From an uncultured Oscillospiraceae bacterium (GTDB taxonomy: Bacteria > Bacillota > Clostridia > Oscillospirales > Oscillospiraceae): 14,012 bases of DNA. Of the stretch, positions 6,324 through 13,209 are shown piece after piece. How positions within the stretch are numbered: the stretch's first letter is position 1; each line of letters opens with the position of its first letter. The notes beneath the pieces were generated by a model that searched no databases, was not told the origin of the DNA, and saw only the letters and a list, made by a program, of their open reading frames with translations. Position numbers and translations under genes: made by a program. Location: positions 1 to 14,012 of the forward strand of contig CAAFPE010000120.1 of assembly GCA_900764755.1 (NCBI GenBank), given 5' to 3'.

Positions 6324-7421
6324 ATGAAACAGAAACAGAGGAAGCGACGGCTGTCACTGCTCGCCGCCCTGCTCCTCCTCCCCGCTCTGGCCGCCTGCGG
6401 CCCCGGTCGGGCTGAGTCCTGTTACGGCCGGGTGGCGGAGGTACAGCGGGCCCCCGACGGCTCCCTGTCCGCCCTGGTCCTGGACACCGGCAATGAGGCG
6501 CGGACGTGCGTTCTGCTCACCCCGGAGACCCATGTGGCCTCCACGGTGGAGGACCTTCTCTCTGAAGAGGAGTTCCTGGCGGATCCCCCTATGGGCACCG
6601 AGGTCTCCGTCCTCTTTGCCGAAGATACCCCGCCCCAGACTGTCACCGGCGAGGACGGGACCCGGTACTCCGCCCAAACAGCGGATTTCCTGTGGGTGGA
6701 GGACGCCCGGTATCCGGAGGGCCTCACCCTGTCCGACGGAACGGCGCTGGAGGTGTGGGCCACCGGCACTCAGGAGAACCAATACCGGCTGTCCGATAGG
6801 ACGGTGCTGCTCCAGGAGTGCCCACCCCAAACTGATTTCTCCAACGATTACGTTGGGAATACCCCGCTCAGAGACCTGTCCCCCGCCCTGCCGGACGGCC
6901 TCCGGCGCTATTATCAGGACCGCGGTCCCCTCTATGACCTGACAGAAGAGCTGGAGCGGGCCGAGCGGGCCTTCTGTCAGGACCCGGAGCGCTTCCAGCG
7001 CTTCCGGGTGGAACAGCGGGTCTCCTGGTCCGCCTCCGCCCCCGGTGCATACTACTTCCTCACCACCCTGTCCCGCACGCCGGAGCCGAGGCTTCTGGAG
7101 GAGATCCAATGGATCGACGCCTTTGACCCCATGACCGGGGCGCACATCCCCACGGAGGAGCTGTTCTCCGCCGGACGGGACCAGGTGATCGCCGCGCTCC
7201 TGGCTCAGATGAAGGGCGTGGAAGCTCCCCTGGCCCAGGAGCTCCGGGACGCCTTCCAGTTCTCCTACCTGTGCTTTTGGCCCGATCACCTGTCCGTGCG
7301 GTTTCCCGCCGGGAGCCTGCCCAGCCAGGAGCACTCCTGGGGCTGGAGCTTCGGCTACGATGCCCTCTCCGGGGTCCTCCGGCCCTGGGCTGTTCCGGTG
7401 GAGGAGCCTCCTGAACTTTAA
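6324..7421 (+). CDS. Uncharacterised lipoprotein, 365 aa
   Basis: Secreted, lipid-anchored protein of unknown function. The N-terminus is a type II signal peptide: basic MKQKQRKRR, hydrophobic LSLLAALLLLPAL, lipobox LAAC with the lipidated cysteine at residue 25. The ATG at 6324 has GGGAGG 7 nt upstream, and it avoids the 12-codon upstream extension that would cross the preceding terminator. Residues 30-160 look like beta-rich sequence with two similar 'value with default' segments (GRVAEVQRAPDGSLSALVLDTG; FLWVEDARYPEGLTLSDG), possibly OB/SH3-like. The last 110 residues (IDAFDPMTGAHIPTEELFSAG to WSFGYDALSGVLRPW) recall DUF3298-type domains found in RsiV and PdaC; this is a weak impression. 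No promoter is evident between it and the SPFH terminator, so it may depend on readthrough. Confidence 0.88.
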   Translation: MKQKQRKRRLSLLAALLLLPALAACGPGRAESCYGRVAEVQRAPDGSLSALVLDTGNEARTCVLLTPETHVASTVEDLLSEEEFLADPPMGTEVSVLFAEDTPPQTVTGEDGTRYSAQTADFLWVEDARYPEGLTLSDGTALEVWATGTQENQYRLSDRTVLLQECPPQTDFSNDYVGNTPLRDLSPALPDGLRRYYQDRGPLYDLTEELERAERAFCQDPERFQRFRVEQRVSWSASAPGAYYFLTTLSRTPEPRLLEEIQWIDAFDPMTGAHIPTEELFSAGRDQVIAALLAQMKGVEAPLAQELRDAFQFSYLCFWPDHLSVRFPAGSLPSQEHSWGWSFGYDALSGVLRPWAVPVEEPPEL

Positions 7422-7432
7422 GAAATCTTAAA

Positions 7433-7461
7433 TTGACTTCCCCCATCCCCCTGCTTACAAT
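7433..7461 (+). promoter_or_regulatory. Strong promoter of the TraB/GumN-family gene
   Basis: TTGACT (7433-7438) and TACAAT (7456-7461) with a 17-bp spacer, preceded by A/T-rich sequence at the end of the lipoprotein gene. The predicted start is near 7468, leaving a leader of about 43 nt. Confidence 0.8.
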
Positions 7462-7471
7462 GGAGGCATCC

Positions 7472-7488
7472 TTCCCGCGCCGCGGGAA
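7472..7488 (+). promoter_or_regulatory. Palindrome at the transcription start, possible operator
   Basis: A perfect inverted repeat TTCCCGCG-C-CGCGGGAA begins a few bases after the predicted transcription start of the TraB/GumN gene and ends 7 nt before its ribosome binding site. The position suits a repressor operator. With only one central base it cannot form a normal full-length hairpin, although a shorter stem is possible. No second copy was noticed in the window. Confidence 0.4.
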
Positions 7489-7510
7489 AATGGGAGAAAG
7501 GATGTTGTAC

Positions 7511-8920
7511 ATGAAAAAATTTCTCAGCCTTCTGCTGGTGCTGGGCCTGCTGGGCAGCTCCCAGGTGGCTCTGGCCGCGGAGGAGAACCCCGCTCCCCTG
7601 CCCGGCTGGTCCCACAGCATACTGGCCGACGGCTATTCCCTGGGCCTGTTTGGGGACGAGATCAGCGTCCAGCACAGCCAGACTGTGACCATGGAGCAGG
7701 TGGAGGCCCTGGCCCGGACGGTGGGGGACAAGCTGGCCCTGCTGGACCTGGAGCCCCGGCCCGCCGACGGGACCGCCCTGGTGCTGGACACCACCCGGGG
7801 CGGCGTGATGAACGCCCTGTATCAGGAGGCCGCCGCCTACTCCTTCCCCGGCGTGGAGCAGGGAGCCGAGGCCTTTATGACCTCTGTGGGGGCCCTGGCC
7901 GGAGACGGCTCCGGCCTGCATCTGGACCGGCCCTGCACCGTGCTGGAGGCCGCCGCCATGGCCAACAGCCTGATCCTGAACCTGTATGACCAGCAGGATG
8001 CCGGCTCCCTGGGCCTGCTGTGGCGGGCGGACAACGGCCGCGGCAATGTGCTGTATCTGCTGGGCTCCATCCATACCGACCGGAACAATCTCTATCCCTT
8101 CCACAAGCAGCTGCGGGACGTCATCCTGAACGCGGAGCAGGTCTCCTTCGAGCTGGACTTCAATGACACGGACCAGCTGCTGGAATTTGCCGCCATGCAG
8201 ACCTATCCCGCCGGAGACAGCCTGGCCAGCCATATCTCCCCGGCGCTGTACCAGGCCGTGGTGCAGGCCGCCGTACAGCTGGGGATGGATGAGGGCACAG
8301 TCTCCCAGTACAAGCCCTGGGCCCTGGCCAACGCCTTCTCCTCCCTGGCCACCCTGGATGAGACCAGCGGTGAAAACGCTATGGCCATCGATCTGTATGT
8401 GAACGCCAAGGCGGTCAACGCAGGGATCCACATCGGCGCGGTGGAGACTTACGCCTTCCAGGGCCAGATCTTCGACACCCTCTCCCCGGAGTACCAGGAG
8501 CAGTATCTGGCCGGCGGCCTGCTTCTGATCCTGGACCCGGACTCCATCAGCCAGGAGACCCGGGACGCCCTCACCCAGGTGCTGGGCGGGGACGCCTTCC
8601 AGCCTGAGACCCAGGAGGCCATCCAGGCCCAGCTGGACCAGATCGGCGCCATGATGGACAGCTGGAAGGCCCGGGACGCAGTAAAGTTCGACACGGTCTA
8701 CGGCAAGGACACCATTCTGGACAGTGAGGACGAGCTGAACCGGAAGCTCTTTACCGGCCGGGACCCCGGCATGATCCAATACGCCGCCGACTATCTGAGC
8801 CAGGCGGGCTCCCACACCGGCCTGCTGGTGGTGGGCGCGGGCCACATGGTGGGGGACACCGGCGTGGTCCAGGGCCTGCGGGACCTGGGCTATTCTGTGG
8901 AACTGGTCCCGGTTCCCTGA
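7511..8920 (+). CDS. Secreted TraB/GumN family protein, 469 aa
   Basis: Predicted extracellular member of the TraB/GumN superfamily (related to the TIKI metalloproteases). The N-terminus is a signal peptide (MKKFLSLLLVLGLLGSSQVALA, cleavage near ALAAE). Residues 180-469 carry the family signatures: LLGSIHTD with His188, FELDF with Glu214, and the C-terminal LVVGAGHMVGDTG with His445, followed by the typical LRDLGYSVELVPV end. These conserved His/Glu positions are the proposed metal/catalytic residues; activity is unproven in bacteria. Residues 30-165 are an extra N-terminal region with pieces reminiscent of degenerate SLH repeats (TTRGGVMNALYQ; LDRPCTVLEAAAMANSLI), which could bind cell-wall polymers. 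The ATG at 7511 is chosen because AGAAAGGA lies 8 nt upstream; an ATG at 7502 abuts that site. Own promoter and terminator. Confidence 0.93.
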   Translation: MKKFLSLLLVLGLLGSSQVALAAEENPAPLPGWSHSILADGYSLGLFGDEISVQHSQTVTMEQVEALARTVGDKLALLDLEPRPADGTALVLDTTRGGVMNALYQEAAAYSFPGVEQGAEAFMTSVGALAGDGSGLHLDRPCTVLEAAAMANSLILNLYDQQDAGSLGLLWRADNGRGNVLYLLGSIHTDRNNLYPFHKQLRDVILNAEQVSFELDFNDTDQLLEFAAMQTYPAGDSLASHISPALYQAVVQAAVQLGMDEGTVSQYKPWALANAFSSLATLDETSGENAMAIDLYVNAKAVNAGIHIGAVETYAFQGQIFDTLSPEYQEQYLAGGLLLILDPDSISQETRDALTQVLGGDAFQPETQEAIQAQLDQIGAMMDSWKARDAVKFDTVYGKDTILDSEDELNRKLFTGRDPGMIQYAADYLSQAGSHTGLLVVGAGHMVGDTGVVQGLRDLGYSVELVPVP

Positions 8921-8950
8921 GCAGGACGCAGCTGGTCTCTGAACCGCTCT

Positions 8951-8975
8951 GCCCCGGCTTCGGCCGGGGCTTTTT
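8951..8975 (+). terminator. Rho-independent terminator after TraB/GumN gene
   Basis: An 8-bp GC stem (8951-8958/8963-8970) capped by a C(UUCG)G tetraloop and followed by five T (8971-8975), 30 nt after the stop codon. Confidence 0.92.
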
Positions 8976-9045
8976 ATGCTCTGCTCTGCGGAAACAGGGT
9001 TGAGCAGCGGTTAATTTTTTCGCGGATTTTTTGCGGGAGCGTCTG

Positions 9046-9074
9046 TTGAGAAGTAAACCGATGTCTGTTATGAT
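9046..9074 (+). promoter_or_regulatory. Promoter of the XRE regulator gene
   Basis: TTGAGA (9046-9051) and TATGAT (9069-9074) with a 17-bp spacer, 26 nt before the start codon. The leader would be about 20 nt. Confidence 0.75.
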
Positions 9075-9100
9075 GAAAACAGGAAAAGGAGGGGACTGAT

Positions 9101-9937
9101 ATGATGCTCAACGATGTGATCCGAACGCGGCGGCAGGCCCTTGGATTGACTCAGGAGGGATTGGCAGGGCGGCTTGGTGTATCTGCTCCGGCAGTCAACA
9201 AGTGGGAAAAGGCCATCCATTACCCAGATATTACGCTGCTGCCCGCCCTGGCCCGGGTCCTGGAGGTGGATCTGAACACCCTTCTCTCCTTTCAGGAGGA
9301 CATCACGGAGCGGGAGATCGGCCTGTTCCTCAACCAGGTATACGAGACAGCAGGGGCGGAGGGGGTGGCGGCAGCCTTCTCCCTGGCCCGGGACAAGCTG
9401 CGGGAGTTTCCCAACAGCGACCTGCTGGCGTACAGCCTGGCCGGCCTGCTGGAGGGGCTGGCCTTGATGGCTCCGGACGCCGGAGAACAGGGGGACCGGG
9501 CCGCCTGGACAGAGGAGATCGACGCCCTCTATGAGCGCGGGGCGGCCAGCGCCGACCCCAAGGTGCGGGAGTGGACCTGCACCACTCTGGCCGGGAGGTG
9601 CATCGGCCGGGGAGAACTGGACCGGGCCCAGGCCCTGCTGGGACAGCTGTCCGACACCCACCGGGGAAAACGGACCCTCACCGCCGCCCTGCGGCGGAAG
9701 GAAGGCAGGACCGGCGAGGCGTGGGAGCTGCTGGCGCGGATGCTCCACAGCCTGGCCCTCCCCTGGGACACAGGCCGCCTCTACCCCCACATCCCGCCTA
9801 AGGAGGGGGAACAGGACAGCCGGCGCACCCTGATCCGGGCCATTTTGGATGAGACGGCCCGTGACCCGGACTGCGCCTTCCTCCGGGCGGAACCCGGCTG
9901 GCCGGAGCTTCTGGCCCGGTATCAGATCCAAAATTGA
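9101..9937 (+). CDS. XRE-family transcriptional regulator with helical C-terminal domain, 278 aa
   Basis: DNA-binding regulator. Residues 5-62 form a Cro/C1-type helix-turn-helix: IRTRRQALGLTQEGLAGRLG, recognition helix region VSAPAVNKWEKA, then YPDITLLPALARVLEVDLNTLL. The remaining 210 residues are helical and look TPR-like or solenoid-like (repeated patterns such as LAGRCIGRGELDRAQALLGQL and RRKEGRTGEAWELLARML), a layout common in clostridial regulators that sense through the C-terminal part. No signal peptide or membrane segment. The ATG at 9101 has AGGAGG (9087-9092) 8 nt upstream; a second ATG follows directly. Monocistronic by the look of its promoter and the preceding terminator, although no terminator separates it from the deacetylase gene 112 nt downstream. 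Its target and ligand are unknown. Confidence 0.93.
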   Translation: MMLNDVIRTRRQALGLTQEGLAGRLGVSAPAVNKWEKAIHYPDITLLPALARVLEVDLNTLLSFQEDITEREIGLFLNQVYETAGAEGVAAAFSLARDKLREFPNSDLLAYSLAGLLEGLALMAPDAGEQGDRAAWTEEIDALYERGAASADPKVREWTCTTLAGRCIGRGELDRAQALLGQLSDTHRGKRTLTAALRRKEGRTGEAWELLARMLHSLALPWDTGRLYPHIPPKEGEQDSRRTLIRAILDETARDPDCAFLRAEPGWPELLARYQIQN

Positions 9938-10049
9938 CAGAAATTTCGCCGCAAAAAAATCTCCCCACTCCACATACTGAAGGATAGGACACGCATACCC
10001 GATCTGTCTGCTCCGCGCCTCTGGAACCAGGACGTGAAACGGCGCCGGG

Positions 10050-10823
10050 ATGCGCGATTTTGTGGAAAACGAGGTGGGTTCTTTGCGGGATCATGGTGCG
10101 CCCGGGATCAGCTGGGCCCTGTTGGTGCTGTGCTTCGCTCTGGCCCTTTCTCCCGCTCCACAGCTGCCTGAGGACCATGTGGCCTCCGGCGGCGCAGAAG
10201 TGGAGATAGGGACTGAGCCGGAGATGCCGGTGGTGGCCCTCACCTTTGACGACGGGCCACGGGCGGCCACCACGGGCCGCCTCCTGGACGAACTGGCCCT
10301 GCGGGAGGTACCCGCCACCTTCTTTCTTCTGGGGCACCGCCTCCAGGGCAACGAGGAGCTGATCCGCCGCATGGCCCGGGAGGGCCATCAGATCGGCGTC
10401 CATACCTTCGACCACGTCCCGGTGACCGGCCTGTCCCGCCAGGATTTCGACCTTCAGGTGGGGCGCGTCCGCACCCAGCTCCGGGACATCCTGGGGGAGG
10501 GCGAGTTCTGGCTGCGTCCCCCGTACGGCCAGACGGACGACAGCACCCGGGACTGGGCAGACAGCCCCATCGTCCTGTGGTCGGTGGACCCGGAGGACTG
10601 GAAGGACCACGATGCCGCCCGCATCGCCGCCGCTGTGACGGATCAGGTGGAGGATGGAGACATCATCCTGCTGCACGACATCTACCGCAGCTCGGTGGAC
10701 GCCGCCGTCCAGATCGTGGACGAGCTACTCCGCCGCGGGTTCTGCTTCGTCACCGTGGAGGATCTGCTGGCGTGGAAGGGGATCTCCCCCGAGGCTGGGG
10801 CTGTCTACTTCTCCGGAGCGTAA
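10050..10823 (+). CDS. Membrane-anchored polysaccharide deacetylase (NodB/CE4), 257 aa
   Basis: Predicted carbohydrate esterase family 4 enzyme that removes N- or O-acetyl groups from cell-wall or other polysaccharides, outside the membrane. One hydrophobic stretch (residues 20-36, ISWALLVLCFALALSPA) is a signal anchor or uncleaved signal. The NodB domain (about 60-245) has all five motifs: TFDDGP at 65-70 (base and metal Asp), metal-binding HTFDH with His118 and His122, RPPYG at 156-160, the WSVDPEDW segment, and LLHD with His209. All expected catalytic residues are present. Start is uncertain: the ATG at 10050 lacks a good ribosome binding site, and in-frame GTG codons at 10062 and 10074 are alternatives. 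It faces the LysR gene across a shared palindromic terminator. The substrate cannot be inferred from the neighbours. Confidence 0.92.
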   Translation: MRDFVENEVGSLRDHGAPGISWALLVLCFALALSPAPQLPEDHVASGGAEVEIGTEPEMPVVALTFDDGPRAATTGRLLDELALREVPATFFLLGHRLQGNEELIRRMAREGHQIGVHTFDHVPVTGLSRQDFDLQVGRVRTQLRDILGEGEFWLRPPYGQTDDSTRDWADSPIVLWSVDPEDWKDHDAARIAAAVTDQVEDGDIILLHDIYRSSVDAAVQIVDELLRRGFCFVTVEDLLAWKGISPEAGAVYFSGA

Positions 10824-10826
10824 AAC

Positions 10827-10856
10827 GCTGCCCCGCCTGGATCCAGGCGGGGCAGC
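10827..10856 (-). terminator. Bidirectional terminator between deacetylase and LysR genes
   Basis: A perfect 30-bp palindrome (13-bp arms 10827-10839/10844-10856 around GATC) lies 3 nt after the deacetylase stop and 21 nt after the LysR stop. On the minus strand it is followed by GTTTTAC (10826-10820), so it is best suited to end the LysR transcript. On the plus strand the T-tract is missing. Confidence 0.75.
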
Positions 10857-10877
10857 GGACTGTTCAAGGGACTATAT

Positions 10878-11858
10878 TTACCGGCTCTGGTCCCCGCTCC
10901 CCCGGCGGGGAAGGGTATCAGGGGACAGCAGGGCCTGCTGGGTCAGCTGGATGAACCGCTCTCCAAAATGGGAGAGATAACGGTCCCGGCGGTAGCCCAC
11001 CACCAGCTTGCTGATGGTAGAGGGATCGGTTAGCGGGAACAGATCCAGCTTCTCGGTGGAAGCCTGGTTGGCCGTGACATGGATGGTCTTTAGAAACAGC
11101 TCCGGACAGATGGTGATGCCGATCCCCGCCTCCGCCATGGCCAGGGTGGTGATGGTATTCTCCGTCTCCAGGATCAGCTTGGGCTTAAAAAAATGCCGGC
11201 TGAAGTATTGGTCCACTGTGTTGCGGGTGCGGTTGCCCCGCTTGATGAGGATAAAGGGCTGGTGCTGGAACACATCGATGTCCGCACCGGAGGCAAACTG
11301 AGCCCGCACCTCCTCCGCCCGGTCACCGAAGAGCTGGTCGGTAAAGACCTTGGGGACCACCAGGATCAACTCCTCCTCCGTCAGCGGGACCACCTCCACC
11401 CCCTCCATCATAATGGGCTGGAAGCAGATGATCAAATCCACCCGGCCGTGGGCCAGTTCGTCCTCCAGGTGGGTGGAGTTGCCCTCAAACAGGGAAAATT
11501 CCACCATGGGGAACTCTGCTTGAAATTTTGGAAGTATATCAGGCAGCAGGGCCAGGCCGCAGGTATGTGAGATCCCCAGGCGCAGAAGGCCCATGTAATG
11601 ACGATTGATGTCTCCCACCTTGGCCAGATACTGGCTGTGGAGATCCAGGATCTGGGTGGCAGTTTCCACCAGCAGGTCCCCCGCATAGGTCAGGGACAGC
11701 TTGGGGGAGCGGGTGAACAGCTTCACATCCAGCTCCTTTTCCATGTTGCTGATGTGGTTGCTTAGTGACTGCTGGGAGATGTACAGCCGCTCAGCGGCCC
11801 GTGTGATGTTCAGTTCCTCTGCCACAAGCAGGAAATATTTCAAATGGAGAAAATTCAT
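10878..11858 (-). CDS. LysR-family transcriptional regulator, 326 aa
   Basis: Tetrameric DNA-binding activator/repressor type. The N-terminal winged helix-turn-helix (residues 1-60) has the classic layout: MNFLHLKYFLLVAEELNITRAAERLYISQQSLSNHIS, then ELDVKLFTRSPKLSLTYAG. A linker helix and a periplasmic-binding-protein-like effector domain follow (about 90-300; GLLRLGISHTCGLALLPDILPKFQ, VDLIICFQP, LILVVPK, AEAGIGITICPELFL). Length is slightly above the usual 290-310 because of a Ser/Pro/Arg tail. The ATG at 11858 has AGGGGGT 6 nt upstream. It is divergent from the D-2-hydroxyacid dehydrogenase gene, the standard arrangement for a LysR regulator and its target. A perfect dyad inside its own promoter spacer points to autoregulation. 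The co-inducer is unknown. Confidence 0.96.
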   Translation of the reverse strand: MNFLHLKYFLLVAEELNITRAAERLYISQQSLSNHISNMEKELDVKLFTRSPKLSLTYAGDLLVETATQILDLHSQYLAKVGDINRHYMGLLRLGISHTCGLALLPDILPKFQAEFPMVEFSLFEGNSTHLEDELAHGRVDLIICFQPIMMEGVEVVPLTEEELILVVPKVFTDQLFGDRAEEVRAQFASGADIDVFQHQPFILIKRGNRTRNTVDQYFSRHFFKPKLILETENTITTLAMAEAGIGITICPELFLKTIHVTANQASTEKLDLFPLTDPSTISKLVVGYRRDRYLSHFGERFIQLTQQALLSPDTLPRRGSGDQSR

Positions 11859-12095
11859 AGCGGACCCCCTTATGATTTTGAATGTTATCCTTCATTTTTA
11901 GCTGGGACAGCTTGATTATACCACAGCGAAAAGGCTGTGGCAACCATCAGCAAAAATCTGCTGTTCGGAACATAAATTTTATGCTTTAATAGTATTAAAT
12001 AAAAGGGTAATTTGAATAAGGTCTCCCTATATTTCCTGTGTACCCTTCTACATATATCACAAACACACGACACTGAGAAAGGAAGATTGTTTATC
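11859..12095. promoter_or_regulatory. LysR/dehydrogenase divergent control region with several dyads
   Basis: The 237-bp AT-richer spacer holds four inverted repeats: AGCTG-N3-CAGCT (11900-11912), CCACAGC-N6-GCTGTGG (11921-11940), CAGCA-N6-TGCTG (11948-11963) and CATAAA-T-TTTATG (11971-11983). The last fits the loose T-N11-A type of LysR box. No convincing plus-strand -35/-10 pair was found for the dehydrogenase; the AT-rich stretch 11970-12035 is the likely place. Confidence 0.6.
11915..11943 (-). promoter_or_regulatory. LysR gene promoter containing a dyad
   Basis: On the minus strand, TTGCCA (11938-11943) and TATAAT (11915-11920, preceded by TGG as an extended -10) are separated by 17 bp. 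The CCACAGC-N6-GCTGTGG dyad (11921-11940) occupies the whole spacer and overlaps the -35, so a protein bound there would block the promoter. Confidence 0.8.
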
Positions 12096-13037
12096 ATGAA
12101 ATGCCTGATCATCGACGCCGTCCACAGCGCGATCTCCGAGGAACTGAGCAAGTATATGCAGGTGGACACCCATATGCTGCCCACCCAGGAGGAGCTGCTC
12201 AAGCTGATCCCCGACTATGATGTGCTCATCATGCGCGTTGATCCTGCCATCAACAAGGAGATCCTGGACGCCGCCAAGAACCTGAAGGTCATCGGCGTCT
12301 GCTCTGTGGGCCTGAACCACATTGATCTGGACGCCGCTAAGGAGAAGGGCATCCAGGTGTTCAACGCTCCCGGCCTGAACGGCAACGCCGTGGCCGAGCT
12401 GACCCTGTGCAAGATGCTGGAGATGTCCCGCCACACCATCCCCGCCTGCCACGACGTCAAGGTCAACAAGACCTGGGACAAGTATAAGTTCGTGGGCCGT
12501 GAGCTCCGCGGCAAGACTCTGGGCGTTCTGGGCTTTGGCCGCATTGGTCAGCGCGTGGGTGAGCTGGCCCGTGTCTTTAAGATGGACGTTGTCGCCTATG
12601 ACCCCTATCTGCCCGCCCATGTGTTTGAGGAGCAGCACGCCAAGAGCATGAGCATCGAGGAGGTCCTGAAGGTTTCCGACTATGTGACCATCCATATGCC
12701 TCTGAACGACGAGACCCGCAACCTGTTCAATGCCAAGTCCATCGCTGAGATGAAGGACGACGCGGTTGTTCTGAATATGGCCCGCGGCGGCATTGTCAAC
12801 GAGAAGGATATGTACGAGGCCCTGAAGTCCGGCAAGATCGGCGGCTATGCCTCCGACGTCATGGAGAACGAGCTGGCCGCTGGCGGCCTGACCGAGGGCG
12901 CTGGCTTTGATTCCCCCCTGTTCGAGTGCGACAACTTCATCGTCACTCCCCACCTGGGCGCTCAGACCGTTGACGCTTCCCGCGACATCGGCGCCCACAT
13001 CATCGGCAAGGTCAAGGAGGCCCTGGACCTGAAGTAA
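12096..13037 (+). CDS. NAD-dependent D-2-hydroxyacid dehydrogenase, 313 aa
   Basis: Cytosolic oxidoreductase that interconverts a D-2-hydroxyacid and its 2-oxoacid with NAD(H); 3-phosphoglycerate, hydroxypyruvate and branched 2-oxoacids are the usual candidates. The Rossmann NAD-binding domain is marked by LGFGRIGQRVGELA (GFGRIG at 146-151) and the acidic VAYDPYLP strand end. Catalytic residues are all present: Arg230 in MARGG, Glu257 in DVMENE, His286 in PHLGAQT. Length is that of the short SerA-like class; no ACT regulatory domain. The start at 12096 (MKCLIID) has GAAAGGA 12 nt upstream; the upstream in-frame ATG at 12012 lacks a site. Codon use is more biased (CGC, GTC, CTG, AAG), suggesting high expression. 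Divergent from a LysR gene and ended by the strong terminator at 13084-13129. Confidence 0.95.
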   Translation: MKCLIIDAVHSAISEELSKYMQVDTHMLPTQEELLKLIPDYDVLIMRVDPAINKEILDAAKNLKVIGVCSVGLNHIDLDAAKEKGIQVFNAPGLNGNAVAELTLCKMLEMSRHTIPACHDVKVNKTWDKYKFVGRELRGKTLGVLGFGRIGQRVGELARVFKMDVVAYDPYLPAHVFEEQHAKSMSIEEVLKVSDYVTIHMPLNDETRNLFNAKSIAEMKDDAVVLNMARGGIVNEKDMYEALKSGKIGGYASDVMENELAAGGLTEGAGFDSPLFECDNFIVTPHLGAQTVDASRDIGAHIIGKVKEALDLK

Positions 13038-13083
13038 TCAATATTTTCCCGAAATCGAGCGCAAGGGAATTTGAATAGAGCGG

Positions 13084-13129
13084 CAGGAGCCCGGCATCCA
13101 GACGGATGCCGGGCTCCTGTTTCTTTTTT
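13084..13129 (+). terminator. Rho-independent terminator after the dehydrogenase
   Basis: A perfect 16-bp stem (13084-13099/13104-13119) with the 4-nt loop AGAC and a T-rich tail (13120-13129) 46 nt after the stop codon. It is one of the strongest terminators in the window. Confidence 0.95.
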
Positions 13130-13130
13130 G

Positions 13131-13209
13131 CCTATCAGAGCCTCCCTCACAGGCCCTCAGACAGCTTTTCCCTGAGGTGCAGCCTCTCCCAAGGGGCAGG
13201 CTCTGCCTT
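13131..13209. repeat. Possible dispersed repeat at the pseudogene 3' end
   Basis: Hairpin-prone, C/T-rich sequence on the plus strand with CCTCAG/CTGAGG (13155-13160/13172-13177) and GGCAG/CTGCC (13197-13201/13205-13209). The coding character of the exporter remnant ends where this begins. It resembles intergenic repeats of gut clostridia, judged from memory and from a single copy. Confidence 0.3.

Noticed and set aside
7418..8845. 475-aa minus-strand open frame opposite the TraB/GumN gene
   Set aside because: The plus strand carries a clear family with conserved motifs; the antisense frame is Gly/Gln/His-rich without a start signal.
9934..9962. TTGACA (9934-9939) as a promoter for the deacetylase
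   Set aside because: It overlaps the preceding stop codon and no acceptable -10 lies 16-18 bp downstream.
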